64,000 nt of DNA from assembly GCF_000308755.1 (NCBI RefSeq), contig NZ_BAGF01000152.1, forward strand, positions 62,001-126,000, in the 5' to 3' direction. The DNA is from Nocardia pneumoniae NBRC 100136 (lineage in GTDB: Bacteria > Actinomycetota > Actinomycetes > Mycobacteriales > Mycobacteriaceae). Position numbers and translations under genes: made by a program. The notes below the pieces were generated by a model. That model did not search any database and was not told where the DNA came from. It worked only from the letters and a program-made list of their open reading frames with translations. Positions within the stretch are counted from its first letter, which is position 1. Each line of letters opens with the position of its first letter. Positions 62,582 through 64,000 of the stretch are shown piece by piece.

Positions 62582-62932
62582 ATGACCGCCTCCGACGCCG
62601 TGGGGATGCCTCTGCTGTACCTGGTCGAGATCTCCGAGCCAGGGTATTTCAGCCAGCCGTGGTGGAAGATCGCCAGCGCGGGCGAGCCGAGCCAGGTCAC
62701 TGCCGCGCTGATCGAGCTGGCCGTGCGGACCGAACGCGATATCCAGCGTGGTCGAAGCCACGGACGCTGCTGGTACCGCTACGACGTGCGGTGGTCCGAC
62801 GGCGCCATGCTGGAATGTTTCCAGGGTGCCATCCGATCGGTGCTGATCCCGGGGGAGTTGCGCTGTCTGGCGCTCGCCATTTCCTCGGCCTCGGGCGCCA
62901 CCTTGCGCTCCGCTGAGCGGCCGCCGCAGTAA
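62582..62932 (+). CDS. Hypothetical protein
   Basis: 116 residues from the ATG at 62582. Alternating beta and helix pattern: MPLLYLVEISEPGYFSQPWW, ALIELAVRTERDIQRGRSHG, CWYRYDVRWSDGAMLECFQG. No signal peptide or membrane segment. Not recognised. Lies 147 bp after the NYN-like gene on the same strand. Confidence 0.6.
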   Translation: MTASDAVGMPLLYLVEISEPGYFSQPWWKIASAGEPSQVTAALIELAVRTERDIQRGRSHGRCWYRYDVRWSDGAMLECFQGAIRSVLIPGELRCLALAISSASGATLRSAERPPQ

Positions 62933-63489
62933 GGGGCGTCCGTCGGGAACCGCGATGTGTGTTGCCCGGCTACTTCTTGGGGCGCTACCGCAGCAGAACA
63001 CTTGGCGAGCAGGTCGGTGAGGCCCCTGCCGAGTTGACGGCTCGGCGCATCCTGACTCGATCACCCCGCCGCTGCGAGGGCCGGAATCTCGGTCCGCGAA
63101 GCCGTAGGACGCCGCCCTTGCCGCCGTCCTTTGGCAAACAGTGCCGGTTCTGGTCTGGGCAAATCTCTCCAAGGGCGCAGATGTGTGCGGAGGTCGGCGC
63201 GGGCAAGAGCGGCCCGCGCCAATGACAAGTGGTCGCGCGGCGGCTGAGTAGGTTGCGAACACGCTCGTGTATCGGCGCGCCCCGTCCTCCACGCAGGCGA
63301 GGGTGCCATGCCTGTGGGTGTCGGTGCGCGGAGCCCAGCGACATGACGCGGCCCCACCGCACACCAAGGGTGGGACTGTGCCCACCCCTAGGGTTTGCTG
63401 GATGATCCCTGAGGTGCCTGGTTTCGAGGTTGTGGACGGCAGACAGTAGTAGCTGACCCAAAACGCCGTCCCTACCGAGGAACCACGAG
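62933..63489. other. Gene-free stretch before the acyl-AMP ligase
   Basis: About 550 bp with only mutually overlapping frames of poor quality. No palindrome, tRNA or operator copy seen. The last 100 bp should contain the ligase promoter. Confidence 0.4.
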
Positions 63490-64000
63490 ATGCAGCCGAG
63501 CTACGTTCACCACGTAAGGCAGCAAATTTTCGAATACGGGGAAACCAGGTCCTACACCTACCTTCACGAGGCGGGGCGCGAGCTTCGCGAGGAGGTCCTC
63601 ACCTATCTCGAACTCGACCGCGACGCCAGGGCTGTCGCCGCCTGGCTGGCGGACCGTCCGGAATCGGCCGAGCCGGTCGTCCTCCTCTATCACGACGGGC
63701 TGGCGTTCCTGCGGGCATTTCTCGGGTGCCTGTACGCGGGCGTGATCGCCGTTCCCGCGCCTTTGCCGCACGATGAGCGCAGCACCCGGCGGTTGGCGGG
63801 CATGATCGTGGACTCCGGGGCGCGACTGATCCTCACCACCCGCGACGTCCAGCCCCTTGTCGCGGCCGCGACCAGCGAGGTCGTCGCCGCGACCGACGGT
63901 CCGCTCGGCGACCCGGACGCGTGGCGGATGCCCGACATCGACTCGGGGACCATCGCCTTCCTCCAGTACACGTCGGGCTCGACGGGTACCCCCAAGGGCG
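63490..64000 (+). CDS. Fatty-acyl-AMP ligase / acyl-CoA synthetase, 5' part
   Basis: Starts at the ATG at 63490 and is open at the window's end (170 codons visible). N-terminal adenylate-forming domain: EAGRELREEVLTYLELDRDA, VVLLYHDGLAFLRAFLGCLY, AGVIAVPAPLPHDE, and the phosphate-binding loop LQYTSGSTGTPKG at the very edge. The 'APLPH' segment points to the FAAL group that feeds polyketide synthases; whether the FAAL-specific insertion is present lies beyond the window. Confidence 0.88.
   Translation, partial: MQPSYVHHVRQQIFEYGETRSYTYLHEAGRELREEVLTYLELDRDARAVAAWLADRPESAEPVVLLYHDGLAFLRAFLGCLYAGVIAVPAPLPHDERSTRRLAGMIVDSGARLILTTRDVQPLVAAATSEVVAATDGPLGDPDAWRMPDIDSGTIAFLQYTSGSTGTPKG

Overview
High-GC actinobacterial chromosome, most likely Nocardia or a close relative in the Mycobacteriales. 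The case rests on a complete yrbE/mce operon, a mycothiol-dependent formaldehyde dehydrogenase, P450/3Fe-4S ferredoxin pairs, a fatty-acyl-AMP ligase and many TetR regulators. All calls come from reading the sequence; no database search was possible.

Layout. 0-10.4 kb is ordinary chromosome: NmrA-type reductases, cupin, two MarR regulators with palindromic operators, SPW membrane protein, a large OafA-type acyltransferase and an ADP-ribosylglycohydrolase. 10.4-17.8 kb holds small unrecognised genes, a start-less MerR remnant, a frame-shifted Ser/Thr kinase, a Tat/lipoprotein amine oxidase and a TetR. 17.9-19.4 kb has Tn3 and IS3 remnants and a broken flavin monooxygenase. 19.4-28.9 kb has an amidohydrolase, a broken GPH symporter, an orphan Mce lipoprotein, and a coherent P450-ferredoxin-reductase-mscR-metallohydrolase block with its own TetR. 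28.9-36.9 kb is a gene graveyard (VOC, TetR, P450, reductase, acyl-CoA dehydrogenase and DUF3500 fragments) around an intact PucR regulator and a monooxygenase-YceI fusion. 36.9-43.2 kb has a TetR and a small-molecule catabolic cluster (DUF3500, alcohol dehydrogenase, atypical SDR, DapA-like aldolase, LysR). 43.6-59 kb is the core: yrbEA-yrbEB-mceA-F and an Mce-associated gene, then two alpha/beta hydrolases, a flavin monooxygenase, an MFS transporter and an acyltransferase. 59.3-59.9 kb has transposase and integrase stumps against a tRNA-Pro, after which chromosome resumes (S8 peptidase, NYN-like protein, acyl-AMP ligase).

Unifying signal. Ten copies of one 25-bp interrupted palindrome (consensus half sites ATAACGGCAAC and GTTGCCATTAT, three bases apart) lie between 19.4 and 58.1 kb. 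They are often in pairs 43-44 bp apart, and at four sites the palindrome runs into a start codon in the same register. They precede the amidohydrolase, the mce operon, the hydrolase/monooxygenase operon, the MFS gene and the acyltransferase gene, and also the TetR gene at 36954-37682. A 16-codon remnant of that TetR's start survives beside one pair at 52.6 kb, at the same 12-bp distance. The simplest reading is a TetR-controlled regulon for uptake (Mce, MFS) and breakdown (flavin monooxygenase, C-C or ester hydrolases) of a hydrophobic, perhaps aromatic, substrate, with promoter modules that were copied and partly eroded. The substrate is unknown.
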